A stretch of DNA of 64,000 bases. It comes from Cypionkella sp. (GTDB lineage Bacteria; Pseudomonadota; Alphaproteobacteria; Rhodobacterales; Rhodobacteraceae). The position numbers and the translations under genes are program-made. Positions within the stretch are counted from its first letter, which is position 1. Each line of letters begins with the position of its first letter. Where the stretch lies: the NCBI RefSeq assembly GCF_028290025.1, contig NZ_JAQGKQ010000092.1:1-64000 (forward strand), read 5' to 3'. Below are positions 18,445-28,742 of this stretch, one piece after another. A model generated the notes under the pieces. That model did no database searches, was not told the DNA's origin, and was given only the letters and a program-made list of their open reading frames with translations.

Positions 18445-19073
18445 TCAAACGCCTCGTCAAACGCACCCATACGCCCGCCAGCCGCAGGGCTACGGGCTTT
18501 GAACGGTGTCAAATCCAGCACCTCGGCCTCTATCCCGAGATCAATGTGGCTGGCAATCAGCGCCGAGCCGCCACCCTCCAGATGCCGCGCCACCACTCTT
18601 GCGAACAACGCCACCGAGCCCGCATCCAGCGATACCGTCGGCTCGTCCATCAACCAAATCCTCCGCCCCGTCACCAGCAACCGCGCCAACCCCAACCGCC
18701 GCTTTTGCCCCGCCGACAGATGCGCCGCCCGCCTATCCGCCAGCGCCAGCAAATCCATCGCTTCCAGTGCCGCCGCCACCGATCCAGTGCCATGCGCCGC
18801 CGCCCAAAATGCGAGATTCTCGGCTACCGTCAGCACCGCTTTTATCCCATCAGCATGGGCGGCATAGGCCACTGCCTCCGGCGCTACCGTCACAGACCCC
18901 GCCAACGCGGGCTGCAACCCCGCCAAGCAGCGCAGCAACGTGGTTTTACCCACGCCATTTGGCCCGCGCAGCACCAAAGCGCGCCCCGGCAACAGCCGAA
19001 ACGACACGCCTTCCAGCACAGCCAACCCACTCCGGGCCACCGCAAGATCGCTTACATGCAAAGCCATGCCCAA
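18441..19073 (-). CDS. ccmA: Cytochrome c biogenesis ATP-binding protein CcmA
   Basis: This 210-residue ABC ATPase has Walker [10 protein letters not shown] (37-45), a signature LSAGQ (119-123) and Walker B IWLMDEP (139-145). It has the short length and the [14 protein letters not shown] pattern of CcmA. It powers the CcmABCD complex. It is the first gene of a tightly overlapping operon ccmA-B-C-D-G plus a secreted unknown. It is divergent from the aldo/keto reductase across about 94 bases, where its promoter must lie. Confidence 0.94.
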   Translation of the reverse strand: MGMALHVSDLAVARSGLAVLEGVSFRLLPGRALVLRGPNGVGKTTLLRCLAGLQPALAGSVTVAPEAVAYAAHADGIKAVLTVAENLAFWAAAHGTGSVAAALEAMDLLALADRRAAHLSAGQKRRLGLARLLVTGRRIWLMDEPTVSLDAGSVALFARVVARHLEGGGSALIASHIDLGIEAEVLDLTPFKARSPAAGGRMGAFDEAFE

Positions 19074-19167
19074 CCCCTAACGCATCGTGCACGTTGCGAA
19101 AAGGCCCTGTGACAGCATGGTCTTTCGCCGCCTCAACGCTATAGTCCCCACCGAACAGGAGGCTCCC

Positions 19168-20160
19168 ATGACCCTAACCACCACCACATTTGGCCGCACC
19201 GGCAAAACCACCACACGGCTCGGCTTCGGCGCTTGGGCCATCGGCGGCACTTGGGGCGAGGTTTCGCTCACCGACGCCAAAGCCGCCCTGCACGCCAGCC
19301 TTGATGCGGGCGTCACTTTCATCGACACCGCCGATGTTTACGGCGATGGCCGCTCCGAGCGCATCATCCGCGAAGTTTTAGCCGAACGCACAGGCGAGCG
19401 CCCCTTCGTCGCCACCAAAGCCGGACGCCGCTTAGACCCGCACACCGCCGAAGCCTACACCGGTCCGGCGATTGAGGCTTTCATCGACCGCAGCTTGCAA
19501 AACCTAGGGCTGGATTGCCTCGACCTCGTGCAACTGCACTGCCCACCGACCGCGGTTTATTCCAACCCGGCGATGTTCGAAGCCCTTGATGCGATCAAAG
19601 CCAAAGGCAAAATCGCGGCCTATGGTGTCTCGGTCGAAACCATTGACGAGGCTATGACGGCGATCAAAAACCCCGGCGTGGTGTCCGTGCAGATCATCTA
19701 CAACCTGTTCCGCCAACGCCCCGCCGAGCAATTCTTCAAAGCCGCCAAAGCGCAAAACGTCGCAGTGATCGTGCGGGTGCCGCTGGCTTCTGGCTTGCTT
19801 ACCGGCAAAATGAACGCGCAAAGCCAATTTGCCGCCGACGATCACCGCAGCTTTAACCGCGAAGGCGCTGCGTTCGACAAGGGTGAAACCTTCTCGGGCG
19901 TGCCCTACGACATCGCGCTGCAAGCTGTCGAAGAACTCCGCCCGTTGGTGCCGCAAGGTGCGGCGATGGCCGAGTTTGCGCTGCGCTGGATTTTGATGGA
20001 AGACGCCGTAACCGTCGTAATCCCCGGCGCTAAATCTCCGGCGCAGGCGCAAGCCAATGCGAAAGCCGATGCTTTGCCGCCGCTGCCGCCCGCCACAATG
20101 GAAAAAGCCCGTGAGATTTACACGCGCCTCATTGCCCCACAGGTTCACGCTTTGTGGTGA
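19168..20160 (+). CDS. Aldo/keto reductase
   Basis: The 330-residue TIM-barrel oxidoreductase has FIDTADVYGDGRSERIIREVL (the catalytic Asp and Tyr region, residues 53-73). Lys in VATKAGRRLD and His in VQLHCPPT complete the tetrad. The C-terminal end holds an NADPH-binding VVIPGAKSPAQAQANA. It resembles the group of AKRs that act on small carbonyls or sugars; the substrate is unknown. The ATG at 19168 follows CAGGAGG and is preferred to an upstream in-frame start at 19087. Confidence 0.9.
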   Translation: MTLTTTTFGRTGKTTTRLGFGAWAIGGTWGEVSLTDAKAALHASLDAGVTFIDTADVYGDGRSERIIREVLAERTGERPFVATKAGRRLDPHTAEAYTGPAIEAFIDRSLQNLGLDCLDLVQLHCPPTAVYSNPAMFEALDAIKAKGKIAAYGVSVETIDEAMTAIKNPGVVSVQIIYNLFRQRPAEQFFKAAKAQNVAVIVRVPLASGLLTGKMNAQSQFAADDHRSFNREGAAFDKGETFSGVPYDIALQAVEELRPLVPQGAAMAEFALRWILMEDAVTVVIPGAKSPAQAQANAKADALPPLPPATMEKAREIYTRLIAPQVHALW

Positions 20161-20161
20161 T

Positions 20162-20515
20162 CTAAACCGGAAACAGGGCCGCTGCGATCCGGCGACCCTC
20201 GCCCAACAGCACGTTATAAGTCCGGCAGGCGGCGGGCGTGTTCATCGGCTCCACCCCAATGCCCTGCTCCTCCAGTGCTAGCCGAAAAGCTTTCGGAACA
20301 ACGGAAACCTCCGCCCCCAGCCCCAGCAACAAAACGTCGATTTTGCCGACCAGTGACAGTGGTGCCGCCAAATCCTCAAAGCCGCCCCAAGCCCCGGCAT
20401 CCCACGGCGTCACCAAATAGGTGCCACGCAACACATGGGTGCCGACCCGGAAAAACCCCGGCCCGTAGCTTTCAATCGCCAAAGCTGATCCGTAAGTGAT
20501 CTCGGTCAGGCGCAT
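20162..20515 (-). CDS. Mth938-like (NDUFAF3/DUF498) protein
   Basis: The 117-residue product matches the Mth938-like family, whose mitochondrial relatives (NDUFAF3) help assemble complex I. Recognised parts are VGTHVLRGTYLVTPW, DVLLLGLG and GIGVEPMNTPAACRTYNVLLGEGRRIAAAL. No catalytic residue is known. It follows secF on the same strand by 57 bases, the common order yajC-secD-secF-Mth938 in this family of bacteria. It is convergent with the aldo/keto reductase, with one base between the stops. Confidence 0.85.
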   Translation of the reverse strand: MRLTEITYGSALAIESYGPGFFRVGTHVLRGTYLVTPWDAGAWGGFEDLAAPLSLVGKIDVLLLGLGAEVSVVPKAFRLALEEQGIGVEPMNTPAACRTYNVLLGEGRRIAAALFPV

Positions 20516-20572
20516 CGCAACAGCCTTTCAACAAGGTGGCCAAACGTGCCGCCCTAAGGCGACACGCAACAT

Positions 20573-21550
20573 TCAAGCGTCGATATTCGCGAACTCATGG
20601 TCCGACGGCTTGCCATTCTTCGGCTTTTCGCTGCGGTCGAGACCAATCATCAGCACGATGTTCTTGGCGACATAAACCGAGGAATACGTCCCCAGCAAAA
20701 CCCCCATGAAGATCGCAAACGAGAAGCCCCTTATCACATCGCCGCCAAACACCATCATCGACCCCACCGCAATCAGCGTGGTGATCGAGGTCATCAGCGT
20801 CCGGCTTAAGGTTTCATTCACCGACAGGTTCATCACGTCCTTCAGCGGCATCGTCTTGTATTTAACCAAGTTCTCGCGCAATCGGTCAAACACCACCACG
20901 GTATCGTTGATCGAATAGCCCAAGATGGTCAGCAGTGCCGCCACGATGGTCAGATCGAACTTGATCTGAAACAGCGCGAAAATCCCCACCGTGATGAACA
21001 CGTCATGCAGCAGTGCCAACACGCCACCCAAGGCAAACTGCCACTCAAACCGCATCCAGATATAGAGCATGATGCCAATGGAAGTCACCGTCATCGCCAA
21101 AATCGAGGTATAAACCAACTCGCCCGAAACCTTCGGCCCGACGGTTTCTTCCGAGACAAACTTGATCGCCGGGTCCAGCTTTACCAGCGCCGTCTTCACC
21201 GCCGTCAGCGCGTCCTCGCTCACCGCCTGATCCGCCTCCGCCGAAGATATCCGAATCATCGCCACATGCTGATCGGCGCGGAACGACGGATCGAACACTT
21301 CGGTAATCACCACATCGCCGACCGGCTGGCTCTCCACCGCCGCGCGGTAAGCCCCCACATCAATCGGCTGCGACGAATCGGTGCGCAACGTGGTGCCCCC
21401 CTTAAAGTCGATGCCGTAATTCAGCCCCTCGGTGCCCCAAAACACGAACGCCAGCAGCATCAGCAGCACAGAGCCGCCAAAGGTCAGCCATTGATGCCGG
21501 AAAAAGTCGAAGTTGGTCTTCTCGGGTGCAAGTCGCAAACGCCAAGCCAT
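20573..21550 (-). CDS. secF: Protein translocase subunit SecF
   Basis: SecF, with SecD, uses the proton-motive force to pull proteins through SecYEG on the periplasmic side. The 325-residue product has six membrane segments. The GIDFKGGTTL element follows TM1, and the conserved GYSINDTVVVFDRLREN sits in the RND-like core. The ATG at 21550 has GGAG 8 bases upstream and directly follows the secD stop by 11 bases. A longer frame starting inside secD is not used. Confidence 0.96.
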   Translation of the reverse strand: MAWRLRLAPEKTNFDFFRHQWLTFGGSVLLMLLAFVFWGTEGLNYGIDFKGGTTLRTDSSQPIDVGAYRAAVESQPVGDVVITEVFDPSFRADQHVAMIRISSAEADQAVSEDALTAVKTALVKLDPAIKFVSEETVGPKVSGELVYTSILAMTVTSIGIMLYIWMRFEWQFALGGVLALLHDVFITVGIFALFQIKFDLTIVAALLTILGYSINDTVVVFDRLRENLVKYKTMPLKDVMNLSVNETLSRTLMTSITTLIAVGSMMVFGGDVIRGFSFAIFMGVLLGTYSSVYVAKNIVLMIGLDRSEKPKNGKPSDHEFANIDA

Positions 21551-21561
21551 GAGGTATCTCC

Positions 21562-23229
21562 TTACACCACGATTTCGGTTGGCTTGCGCCAGTTGAACCA
21601 CAATTCGATGATAAACCGCGTCACCCACAAAGCGGTGAACACCGAGGTGACAATCCCGATCCCCATCGTCACCGCAAAGCCACGCACCGGCCCGGCACCG
21701 AGGAAAAACAGCACGGCGGCGGTAATCATCGCCGTCAGGTTGGCATCGACAATCGCCGACATCGCCCGCTCATATCCGATCTCAATCGCCCGCGCCGTGG
21801 TTTTGTGGATGCGCAATTCCTCGCGGATACGCTCAAACACCAGCACGTTGGCATCCACCGCCATACCGATGGTCAGCACGATCCCGGCGATCCCCGGCAG
21901 CGTCAGCGTGCCGCCAATCGTCGATAGCACCGCGAAAATCATCACAATGTTGATCACCAGCGCGATATTGGCGAACAATCCGAACAACCCATAAGACGCG
22001 AGCATAAACAGCGACACCGCCACCATGCCGATAATCACCGCCACTTTACCCGCATCAATGCTGTCTTGGCCCAATTCTGGCCCGATGGTGCGCTCTTCCA
22101 GGAAGTTCATCTTAGCAGGCAACGCCCCTGCCCGCAAAAGCACCGCCAAATTGGTCGATTCTTCCAGCGTGAAATTGCCGGTGATAATCCCCGAACCGCC
22201 CTGAATGGCGCTTTGGATTGTCGGCGCCGAGATCACCTTGTCATCCAGCACAATCGCAAACGGCTGACCGATATTGGCCGAGGTATATTCGCCAAACTTC
22301 CGCGCACCCGAGACGTTGAACTTGAAGCTCACCGCTGGTCGCGAGTTTTGGTCGAACGACGGCTGCGCATCGGTCAATTCCTCGCCCGAAACCACCGGCT
22401 CATCGGCGACAATGTAATACACGTCCTTCTCATCCGACGAGGCCAGCAGCGAATTGCGTGGCCCCGGATCGGCGGCAGGATTGGTCGTCCGCCCCACCAC
22501 AGTGTTAAACGTCAGCTTCGCCGTGGTGCCGATAATAGCCTTCAATTCCGCAGCCGAGCCCAAACCCGGCACCTGAATCAAAATCCGATCCGAGCCCTGC
22601 CGCTGAATGGTGGGCTCGCGCGTGCCGACCGCATCCACCCTGCGGCGAATGATCTCAAGGCTTTGCTGCATGGTGCGGGTATCCGTCGCCACCCGCTCGG
22701 GTTCTGACAGTTGCACCACAATCTCTTGGCCTTCGGTGGTGACTTCCAGATCTTTCTGGCCCACCCCGGTCAAACTGACCACTGGAGACGCGAGTGCCTG
22801 CACCTTGGCCACCGCCACCGCCAGCCCGTCCGCATTGCCAACCGAGACCCGCAGCACGCCCGGCACCGAAGGCATCCGGCGCACCGAACCCACCTGATCG
22901 CGCACATCGCGCAACGCGTCGCGGACTTCCGGCCACAGGCTGTCGATGCGTTGGGCGTAAACATCCGCGACCTGAACCTCGGCCAACAAATGCGCACCAC
23001 CGCGCAAATCAAGCCCTAGGTTCACCACCGCATTGGGCAGAAACTCCGGCCAGCGCGCGAGTTCCGCGGTTTGCTCGGGTGTGGCCATCCCCGCTGCGGC
23101 GTCAATCGCCTTGACCGCATCGTTATGCGCCTCAACATCAGAGTAGAACAGATTGGGAAGCGAGGCGGCAATGCCCCAAGCGCAAAGCGCGAGGATCAAT
23201 AGGCGCTTCCACAGCGGCGAATAGAGCAT
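21562..23229 (-). CDS. secD: Protein translocase subunit SecD
   Basis: The 555-residue protein has an N-terminal helix and a large periplasmic region with NLGLDLRGGAHLL (P1 head). Five further helices follow, including GMAVDANVLVFERIREELR, the proton-relay core with the key aspartate. It works with SecF and YajC in post-insertion protein export. It is the middle gene of yajC-secD-secF. The length is normal. Confidence 0.97.
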   Translation of the reverse strand: MLYSPLWKRLLILALCAWGIAASLPNLFYSDVEAHNDAVKAIDAAAGMATPEQTAELARWPEFLPNAVVNLGLDLRGGAHLLAEVQVADVYAQRIDSLWPEVRDALRDVRDQVGSVRRMPSVPGVLRVSVGNADGLAVAVAKVQALASPVVSLTGVGQKDLEVTTEGQEIVVQLSEPERVATDTRTMQQSLEIIRRRVDAVGTREPTIQRQGSDRILIQVPGLGSAAELKAIIGTTAKLTFNTVVGRTTNPAADPGPRNSLLASSDEKDVYYIVADEPVVSGEELTDAQPSFDQNSRPAVSFKFNVSGARKFGEYTSANIGQPFAIVLDDKVISAPTIQSAIQGGSGIITGNFTLEESTNLAVLLRAGALPAKMNFLEERTIGPELGQDSIDAGKVAVIIGMVAVSLFMLASYGLFGLFANIALVINIVMIFAVLSTIGGTLTLPGIAGIVLTIGMAVDANVLVFERIREELRIHKTTARAIEIGYERAMSAIVDANLTAMITAAVLFFLGAGPVRGFAVTMGIGIVTSVFTALWVTRFIIELWFNWRKPTEIVV

Positions 23230-23281
23230 GATATTTGTCTCGAGTTAAAAGCGGGCCACGCGTTAGCAGTCGAAGCGAACC

Positions 23282-23614
23282 TCAAACAGCTTTCGCGGGT
23301 TCGGTCTTGTTCATCACCTGCGCAATGGTGTGACGCGGCATTTTCACTTTGACGCCCTCGGCAATCTCGACCTCAAGAATGCCATCTTCGCCGACCTTGA
23401 CCACTTTGCCGATGATGCCGCCTTGCGTCAGCACCTGATCGCCACGTCGCAAGCTTTCAACCATGCCTTTAAGGTCTTTCATCTTCTTTTGCTGCGGACG
23501 GATCAGCAGAAAATACATGATGGCAAAAATCAGCACCAAAGGCAGGAACGAGGCAAAAGCCGAGCCTGCACCAGCAGCACCAGTGGTTTGGGCGAAAACG
23601 GGGGTCACGAACAT
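23282..23614 (-). CDS. yajC: Preprotein translocase subunit YajC
   Basis: The 110-residue product has one membrane helix (FLPLVLIFAIMYFLLIRPQQKKMKDL) and the conserved C-terminal segment LRRGDQVLTQGGIIGKVVKV. YajC associates with SecDF. The ATG at 23614 is chosen because AGAGGA precedes it and the family begins there. An upstream in-frame start at 23692 would add unconserved residues. First gene of the secDF operon. Confidence 0.95.
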   Translation of the reverse strand: MFVTPVFAQTTGAAGAGSAFASFLPLVLIFAIMYFLLIRPQQKKMKDLKGMVESLRRGDQVLTQGGIIGKVVKVGEDGILEVEIAEGVKVKMPRHTIAQVMNKTEPAKAV

Positions 23615-23794
23615 GGAAGTCCTCTCTTTAGGGGATTTCCCCTGATTTGTCGGCGGGCACCCTATCGCCGCTGCTGCGGATAGGCAAGCCAACGCCGACC
23701 TAAGCGCAGCACAGCCTACTTGCAGCCCCCGTCTTGAATATTCTCTAAACTTTACCTAAAATTTTTCATCTACTCCTAAATATCCCACGGGAGT

Positions 23795-23815
23795 TTGAGG
23801 GTGTGAAACCCTCAA
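23795..23815 (-). terminator. Hairpin downstream of the acyltransferase gene
   Basis: TTGAGGG and CCCTCAA form a perfect 7-bp stem with a 7-base loop, 24 bases beyond the stop of the acyltransferase. There is no strong T tract. AAATATCCCACGGGAG just beyond it belongs to the gene-end motif family seen elsewhere in the window. Confidence 0.45.
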
Positions 23816-23839
23816 TCCGCCAGCGTCACCCGCGCTACA

Positions 23840-24772
23840 TCACAAAAACCGATTGACCCCCGGCACCCGCTGCAACGCAGCCGTCAGCAGCCAAGCCAAC
23901 CCAAACGCAAACAGCGCGGCAAAACTGCGATCAACCGTCTCAGAGAACAGCTTGAACGCCACCAGCATCGTGGCGGGGTGCAAGAGATAAATCCCGAACG
24001 CATAGCCAGCCAGCCAAGTGGGCCAGCTTGCCTTGATATTCACCCGCCAGATCAACTCAAAAATCACCGCCACCAGCAGCATTTGCAGCGAGGCGAAATC
24101 CGGCGCTTGCGAATACAGAACGGCGCTGACCACCGCCGCCGCAGCGATTACCGGCCAGACCAGCTGCATCCTTTTGGCCACCGCCAACACTGCGCCAAAC
24201 CAGAACAAAGGCAGCGAGAAAAACCATTGCGGCAACGGCTGCGGAAAGGTGTAAGGATTGATGAACCATGCCGCAGGGGCCAATTTTGCGTGCAACAGCC
24301 CAAGCGGCACCGAGACCAGCACCAGCAGCACCGCCGCGACATACATCCGTGCAGGCCGGTCAATAAAGCGCGACACCCACGGAATTGTGACCAGAAAAAC
24401 CATCACGAACGGCAAAAACCACAGATGGATCGACGGCCCGATCAGCAGCGTCCACGGGTCCGTTAGCAGATGGAACGGCTCATCCGACACCACTTGATAG
24501 ACCACCCAGTAAAACGCGCACCAAAACAGCCACGGCAACGCAATCCGCTGCGCCCGCGACAACCAAAACCGCTTGCCATCAGAGCGCTCAAACGAGCCAA
24601 TCGCCAGATACGATGTCAGCACCAAAAACAGCGCCAGTGCCGTATAGCCAACATCGGCATAGGGCGCGCGCGCATGGTCCCACACAATGCCAAAAGCCGC
24701 GACAAACCGCGCAAGGTCCACCGATCGCCTGTAGCCCGCCTTCACTTCACTCGCAGCCACCTGATCCCTCAT
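23840..24772 (-). CDS. Membrane acyltransferase (acyltransferase 3 family)
   Basis: The 310-residue protein has about ten membrane segments and the pattern of the OafA/acyltransferase-3 family: VDLARFVAAFGIVWDHA near the start, SRAQRIALPWLFWCAFYW, and HLWFLPFVMVFL in the middle. Such enzymes acetylate or succinylate surface glycans or lipids. The usual catalytic histidine may be the one in VWDHARAP. It stands alone between yajC and serS. The substrate is unknown. Confidence 0.85.
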   Translation of the reverse strand: MRDQVAASEVKAGYRRSVDLARFVAAFGIVWDHARAPYADVGYTALALFLVLTSYLAIGSFERSDGKRFWLSRAQRIALPWLFWCAFYWVVYQVVSDEPFHLLTDPWTLLIGPSIHLWFLPFVMVFLVTIPWVSRFIDRPARMYVAAVLLVLVSVPLGLLHAKLAPAAWFINPYTFPQPLPQWFFSLPLFWFGAVLAVAKRMQLVWPVIAAAAVVSAVLYSQAPDFASLQMLLVAVIFELIWRVNIKASWPTWLAGYAFGIYLLHPATMLVAFKLFSETVDRSFAALFAFGLAWLLTAALQRVPGVNRFL

Positions 24773-25044
24773 CCTTGCCGGTTGGGCTTAGTGCATTCCG
24801 CCGGTAGCGCCTAGGGCTTGTTGTGGCAACTATGCGTTCACGAACCAAGCCTAACCACACCGGCACGAAACAAGGCGATTTATCTGGGTCCGAGCGGCGC
24901 AAATTCGTTAACAAGTCCTCAACACCGTCCGCAAGCCTTTGAGATTACACGTCTCCAACCCCCGTCCACACGCGGACAAGCCTCCCTTCCCCTTCGCGAC
25001 CAAATCGGGCATAACTCGGCCATTCTGATAGCAAGAGGCCAGCC

Positions 25045-26334
25045 ATGCACGATATCCGCGCCATCCGCGAGAACCCAAGCGCCTTTGAAGCGGCCCTCGC
25101 ACGCCGTGGCCTTACCGGCATCTCAACAGAAATCCTCACCCTCGACAGCGCGCGGCGCGCCAAAATCCTCGCGTCCGAAACCGCCACCGCCGCGCAAAAC
25201 GCTGCCTCGAAAGAAGCAGGCGCTGCCAAAGCCCGCGGCGATGATGCCGAGTTTAACCGCCTGCGCGGCCTCGTCGCCGAGAAGAAATCCGAAACCGCCG
25301 CGATGACGCTGGAGGCCGATCAACTCGACCGCCAACTCCGCGACCTTCTGCTGACCATCCCGAACCTGCCCCTAGATGAAGTCCCCGATGGCCCCGACGA
25401 ATCCGGCAACGTAGAAATCCGCCGCTGGGGCAGCCCGCGCAATTTCGACTTCATCCCACGCGAACACTTCGAGATCGCAGGCGTCAAACCCGGCATGGAT
25501 TTCGAGACCGCTGCCAAACTCTCCGGCGCTCGCTTCGTCGTCCTGAAAGGCGCCGTGATACGAGTCCACCGCGCCCTGGCCCAGTTCATGCTCGACACCC
25601 ATATCGAGGAACACGGCCTGCTTGAAACTTGGACGCCCGTTCTCGTCAAAGAAGACGCGATGTACGGCACCAACCAGCTGCCAAAATTCGCTGAAGACAG
25701 CTACCAGACCACAAACGGCTGGTGGCTGATCCCAACCTCGGAAGTCACCCTGACCAACACCGTCGCGGGCGATCTGCTGGATGAATCCGCCCTGCCGATC
25801 CGCATGACCGCCCATACCCAATGTTTCCGCTCCGAAGCAGGTTCTGCCGGCAAGGATACCAGCGGGATGCTACGCCAGCACCAGTTTGAGAAGGTTGAGA
25901 TGGTCACCATCTGCACCCCAGACGCAGCCCTCGCCGAGCATGAACGCATGACCAACTGCGCCCAAGCCATCCTTGAGAAACTTGAAATCCCCTACCGCAC
26001 CATCGTGCTCTGCACCGGCGATATGGGCTTTGGCAGCCAAAAAACCCACGACTTAGAAGCCTGGCTGCCCGGCCAAAACAAATACCGCGAAATCAGTTCG
26101 GTTTCCACCTGCGGCCAATTCCAAGGCCGCCGGATGAACGCCCGCTTCAAGGTGCCCGGTGGCAAGCCGGAGTTTGTCGCCACCCTAAACGGGTCCGGCC
26201 TCGCCGTGGGCCGCTGCCTGATCGCGGTGTTGGAGAACGGTCAGCAGGCGGATGGATCAGTGGAGTTACCAGCAGTTTTGCACCACTATCTTGGCGGGAA
26301 GACAAAAATAGCAGCATCGGGCGTTTTAGAATGA
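25045..26334 (+). CDS. serS: Seryl-tRNA synthetase
   Basis: This class II synthetase charges tRNA-Ser (and tRNA-Sec where present). The 429-residue product has the N-terminal coiled-coil arm that grips the long variable arm of tRNA-Ser (residues about 30-105, rich in Ala, Glu and Lys). Motif 2 [25 protein letters not shown] and motif 3 [18 protein letters not shown] follow. AAGAGG lies 10 bases before the ATG. The length is normal. Confidence 0.96.
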   Translation: MHDIRAIRENPSAFEAALARRGLTGISTEILTLDSARRAKILASETATAAQNAASKEAGAAKARGDDAEFNRLRGLVAEKKSETAAMTLEADQLDRQLRDLLLTIPNLPLDEVPDGPDESGNVEIRRWGSPRNFDFIPREHFEIAGVKPGMDFETAAKLSGARFVVLKGAVIRVHRALAQFMLDTHIEEHGLLETWTPVLVKEDAMYGTNQLPKFAEDSYQTTNGWWLIPTSEVTLTNTVAGDLLDESALPIRMTAHTQCFRSEAGSAGKDTSGMLRQHQFEKVEMVTICTPDAALAEHERMTNCAQAILEKLEIPYRTIVLCTGDMGFGSQKTHDLEAWLPGQNKYREISSVSTCGQFQGRRMNARFKVPGGKPEFVATLNGSGLAVGRCLIAVLENGQQADGSVELPAVLHHYLGGKTKIAASGVLE

Positions 26335-26365
26335 ACTGAAAATCGGGGCGAGGCGTATCCCTACT

Positions 26366-27082
26366 ATGAAACGCGTCATCCAGCCCGCCCTGCTTCTCGC
26401 CACGCTTGCTTTTGCGGTGGCACCTACCTTCACGCCGTCATTCCAAGGCTATGATCCGGCGAAGTTTCCGGTTCAGATTGAAAATCCGAGCGTGCAACCT
26501 GCGGGCTACGCCTTTGCGATCTGGGGGCTGATTTACCTGTGGCTGATCGCTCATGCCGCGTTCGGTCTGATCAAGCGCAGGGGTGTTCGCGCGTTCCTAA
26601 ATCCCGCAGTGCCGCTGACACTTTCGGTGGTGTTGGGCACGGTCTGGCTGGCAATCGCTGCCGCCTCGCCGATCCCGGCGGCTGTGGCGATCATCGCAAT
26701 GGCAGGCTTGGCGATCTATGCCTATGTCATCGCCGACCCCGTACAAGACCGCTGGCTGTTGTCCGCACCACTGGCGATTTACGCGGGCTGGCTGACGGCG
26801 GCCTCGGCTGTGTCAACTGGCGTTATCTTGGCAGGCTATGGCATTTTGCCAGACGCCACCGCGGCGCTGACAATGTTGGCGACTGTGCTGATCATCGCCG
26901 TTACCATCCAGAATATGCGCCCAAACCTGCCGATCTACGGCGCGACGATTGTCTGGGCGATCATCGGGATTGTCGTAGAAAACTGGGGCGTGAACCCAAC
27001 TGTCGCCTACGCAGCGCTTGCCGGAGCAACGATCATGGCGCTGGTTACACTCGCTCAACTGCGTCGGCCAATGGCCAAATGA
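26366..27082 (+). CDS. TspO-like multi-helix membrane protein
   Basis: The 238-residue protein has about six to seven hydrophobic helices. The sequence PAGYAFAIWGLIYLWLIAHA (residues about 46-65) resembles the tryptophan-containing segment of the TspO/MBR family and its larger relatives. Those relatives bind tetrapyrroles or lipids. It is longer than classical TspO (about 160 residues), so it probably belongs to the bacterial family of extended TspO-related proteins with no proven function. It follows serS by 31 bases and is convergent with der across a strong terminator. Confidence 0.55.
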   Translation: MKRVIQPALLLATLAFAVAPTFTPSFQGYDPAKFPVQIENPSVQPAGYAFAIWGLIYLWLIAHAAFGLIKRRGVRAFLNPAVPLTLSVVLGTVWLAIAAASPIPAAVAIIAMAGLAIYAYVIADPVQDRWLLSAPLAIYAGWLTAASAVSTGVILAGYGILPDATAALTMLATVLIIAVTIQNMRPNLPIYGATIVWAIIGIVVENWGVNPTVAYAALAGATIMALVTLAQLRRPMAK

Positions 27083-27172
27083 CGCAATCATATTCCCCGC
27101 GGGGATAGACTTGTGTTTTTGAGCGAACTGGAGAGGTTTTCCACTACCTAGCGTAAGACCACCAAAAACACC

Positions 27173-27206
27173 AAAGCCGCTGGCCCTTATCGGAGCAGCG
27201 GCTTTT
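27173..27206. terminator. Bidirectional terminator between the TspO-like gene and der
   Basis: AAAGCCGCTG (27173-27182) and CAGCGGCTTT (27196-27205) form a perfect 10-bp stem with a 13-base loop. There are T or A runs on both sides, so it can stop transcription from both convergent genes. A separate palindrome CCCCGCGGGG lies at 27095-27104. Confidence 0.85.
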
Positions 27207-27224
27207 CTGATCTTCGCAGCAAAA

Positions 27225-28694
27225 CTACTGCCCGGTGTTCTTGTCCTTGTGCTTCCGCAAGCGACTTGGCGTGTGGAACTTCGGATTGCGGAACGGGTTT
27301 TTATCCGCCTGCGACCGAAAGGTGATCCTGATCGGCGTTCCCGGCATCGCGAAATGCTCGCGCAAGCCGTTGACCAAATAACGGCGATAGCTGTCGGCCA
27401 GATCATCCGGGTGGCTGCACATCACGATGAATCCCGGTGGGCGCTGCTTCACTTGCGTCATATAGCGCAGCTTGATGCGGCGGCCTTGCGGCGCGGGTGG
27501 CGGATGGGATTCGACCATCGCGCCGAGCCAAGTGTTCAAACGGTTGGTCGGAATACGTTTGTTCCATACCGCATGAGCGGCGAGAATAGCGTCGTGCAAA
27601 CGGTCCAGACCCCGGCCGGTTTTGCCCGAAACGGTAATCATCGGCGCGCCGCGCAACTGCGGCAGCAGACGCTCAAACATCTCTTTCAGTTCGGCCAGCT
27701 TCTCCTGCTTTTCGTCCTCAAGATCCCATTTGTTCACCGCAATCACTACAGCACGGCCTTCGGTCTCGGCGAAGTCGGCGATGCGCAAGTCTTGCACTTC
27801 AAACGGAATATCAACGTCGAGCAACACCACGACGACCTCGGCAAAGCGCACCGCGCGGATACCATCCGACACCGACAGCTTTTCCAGCTTCTCGTTAATC
27901 CGCGCGCGTTTGCGCATCCCCGCGGTGTCGAATATCTTGATCGGAGTGCCCATCCAGTCGGCCTTGACCGAGATCGCATCGCGGGTGATCCCCGGCTCCG
28001 GCCCGGTCAGCAGGCGATCATAGCCCAAAATCTTGTTGATCAGCGTTGATTTGCCAGCATTCGGGCGACCGATCACCGCGATCTGCAACGGTTTCTTCGC
28101 AGTCGGGCGGAAAGCCTCGATGTCTTCTTCCAGCTCAGCTTCTTCTTCTGACACATCAACTTCGGTGTCAGGCGTATTCTCGGCCTCACGTTCAGCGAAT
28201 TCACCCTGAAGCGGCAGCAGCATACGGTAAAGATCGTCCATACCCTCGCCGTGCTCAGCAGAAATCCGCAAAGGCTCGCCCAGACCCAAAGCCCAGCCCT
28301 CAATAGCCCCAGCATCGCCGGCGCTACCTTCCGACTTGTTCACCGCCAAGATCACCCGCGCGCCTTTTTTGCGCAGGATGTCGGCGAAAATTTCATCCGA
28401 AGGCGTCACGCCCATACGGCCATCAATCACGAACAAGCTGACATCGGCCATATCCACCGCACGCTCGGTTAACCGCCGCATCCGCCCTTGCAAAGAATCG
28501 TCGGTGATTTCTTCCAAGCCCGCCGTGTCGATCACGGTAAAGCGCAGGTCTAAAAGCTTGGCGTCACCCTCACGCAAATCGCGCGTCACACCGGGTTGGT
28601 CATCGACCAACGCCAGTTTGCGCCCGACAAGGCGGTTAAAAAGTGTCGATTTGCCCACATTGGGGCGACCGACGATGGCAAGGGTAAAGCTCAT
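27225..28694 (-). CDS. der: Ribosome biogenesis GTPase Der (EngA)
   Basis: Der is a double GTPase needed for 50S ribosome assembly. The 489-residue product has two G domains with P-loops GRPNVGKST (9-17) and GRPNAGKST (209-217). Each has a DTAG G3 motif and NKxD-like G4 motifs (NKSE, NKWD), then a C-terminal KH-like domain. An acidic linker (about 166-196) joins the G domains, as is common in alphaproteobacteria. It is the last gene of yfgM-bamB-der, an order also found in Escherichia coli. Confidence 0.96.
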   Translation of the reverse strand: MSFTLAIVGRPNVGKSTLFNRLVGRKLALVDDQPGVTRDLREGDAKLLDLRFTVIDTAGLEEITDDSLQGRMRRLTERAVDMADVSLFVIDGRMGVTPSDEIFADILRKKGARVILAVNKSEGSAGDAGAIEGWALGLGEPLRISAEHGEGMDDLYRMLLPLQGEFAEREAENTPDTEVDVSEEEAELEEDIEAFRPTAKKPLQIAVIGRPNAGKSTLINKILGYDRLLTGPEPGITRDAISVKADWMGTPIKIFDTAGMRKRARINEKLEKLSVSDGIRAVRFAEVVVVLLDVDIPFEVQDLRIADFAETEGRAVVIAVNKWDLEDEKQEKLAELKEMFERLLPQLRGAPMITVSGKTGRGLDRLHDAILAAHAVWNKRIPTNRLNTWLGAMVESHPPPAPQGRRIKLRYMTQVKQRPPGFIVMCSHPDDLADSYRRYLVNGLREHFAMPGTPIRITFRSQADKNPFRNPKFHTPSRLRKHKDKNTGQ

Positions 28695-28742
28695 TTCAGG
28701 CGTCCGGCTATAACTAAGCTGCTCCCATACACGGGAGCGCGC

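Noticed and set aside
17164-19144. Long plus-strand frames across ccmABC
   Set aside because: Arg/Pro/His-rich translations typical of the reverse strand of GC-rich genes; the minus strand encodes the ccm operon with overlapping starts and stops.
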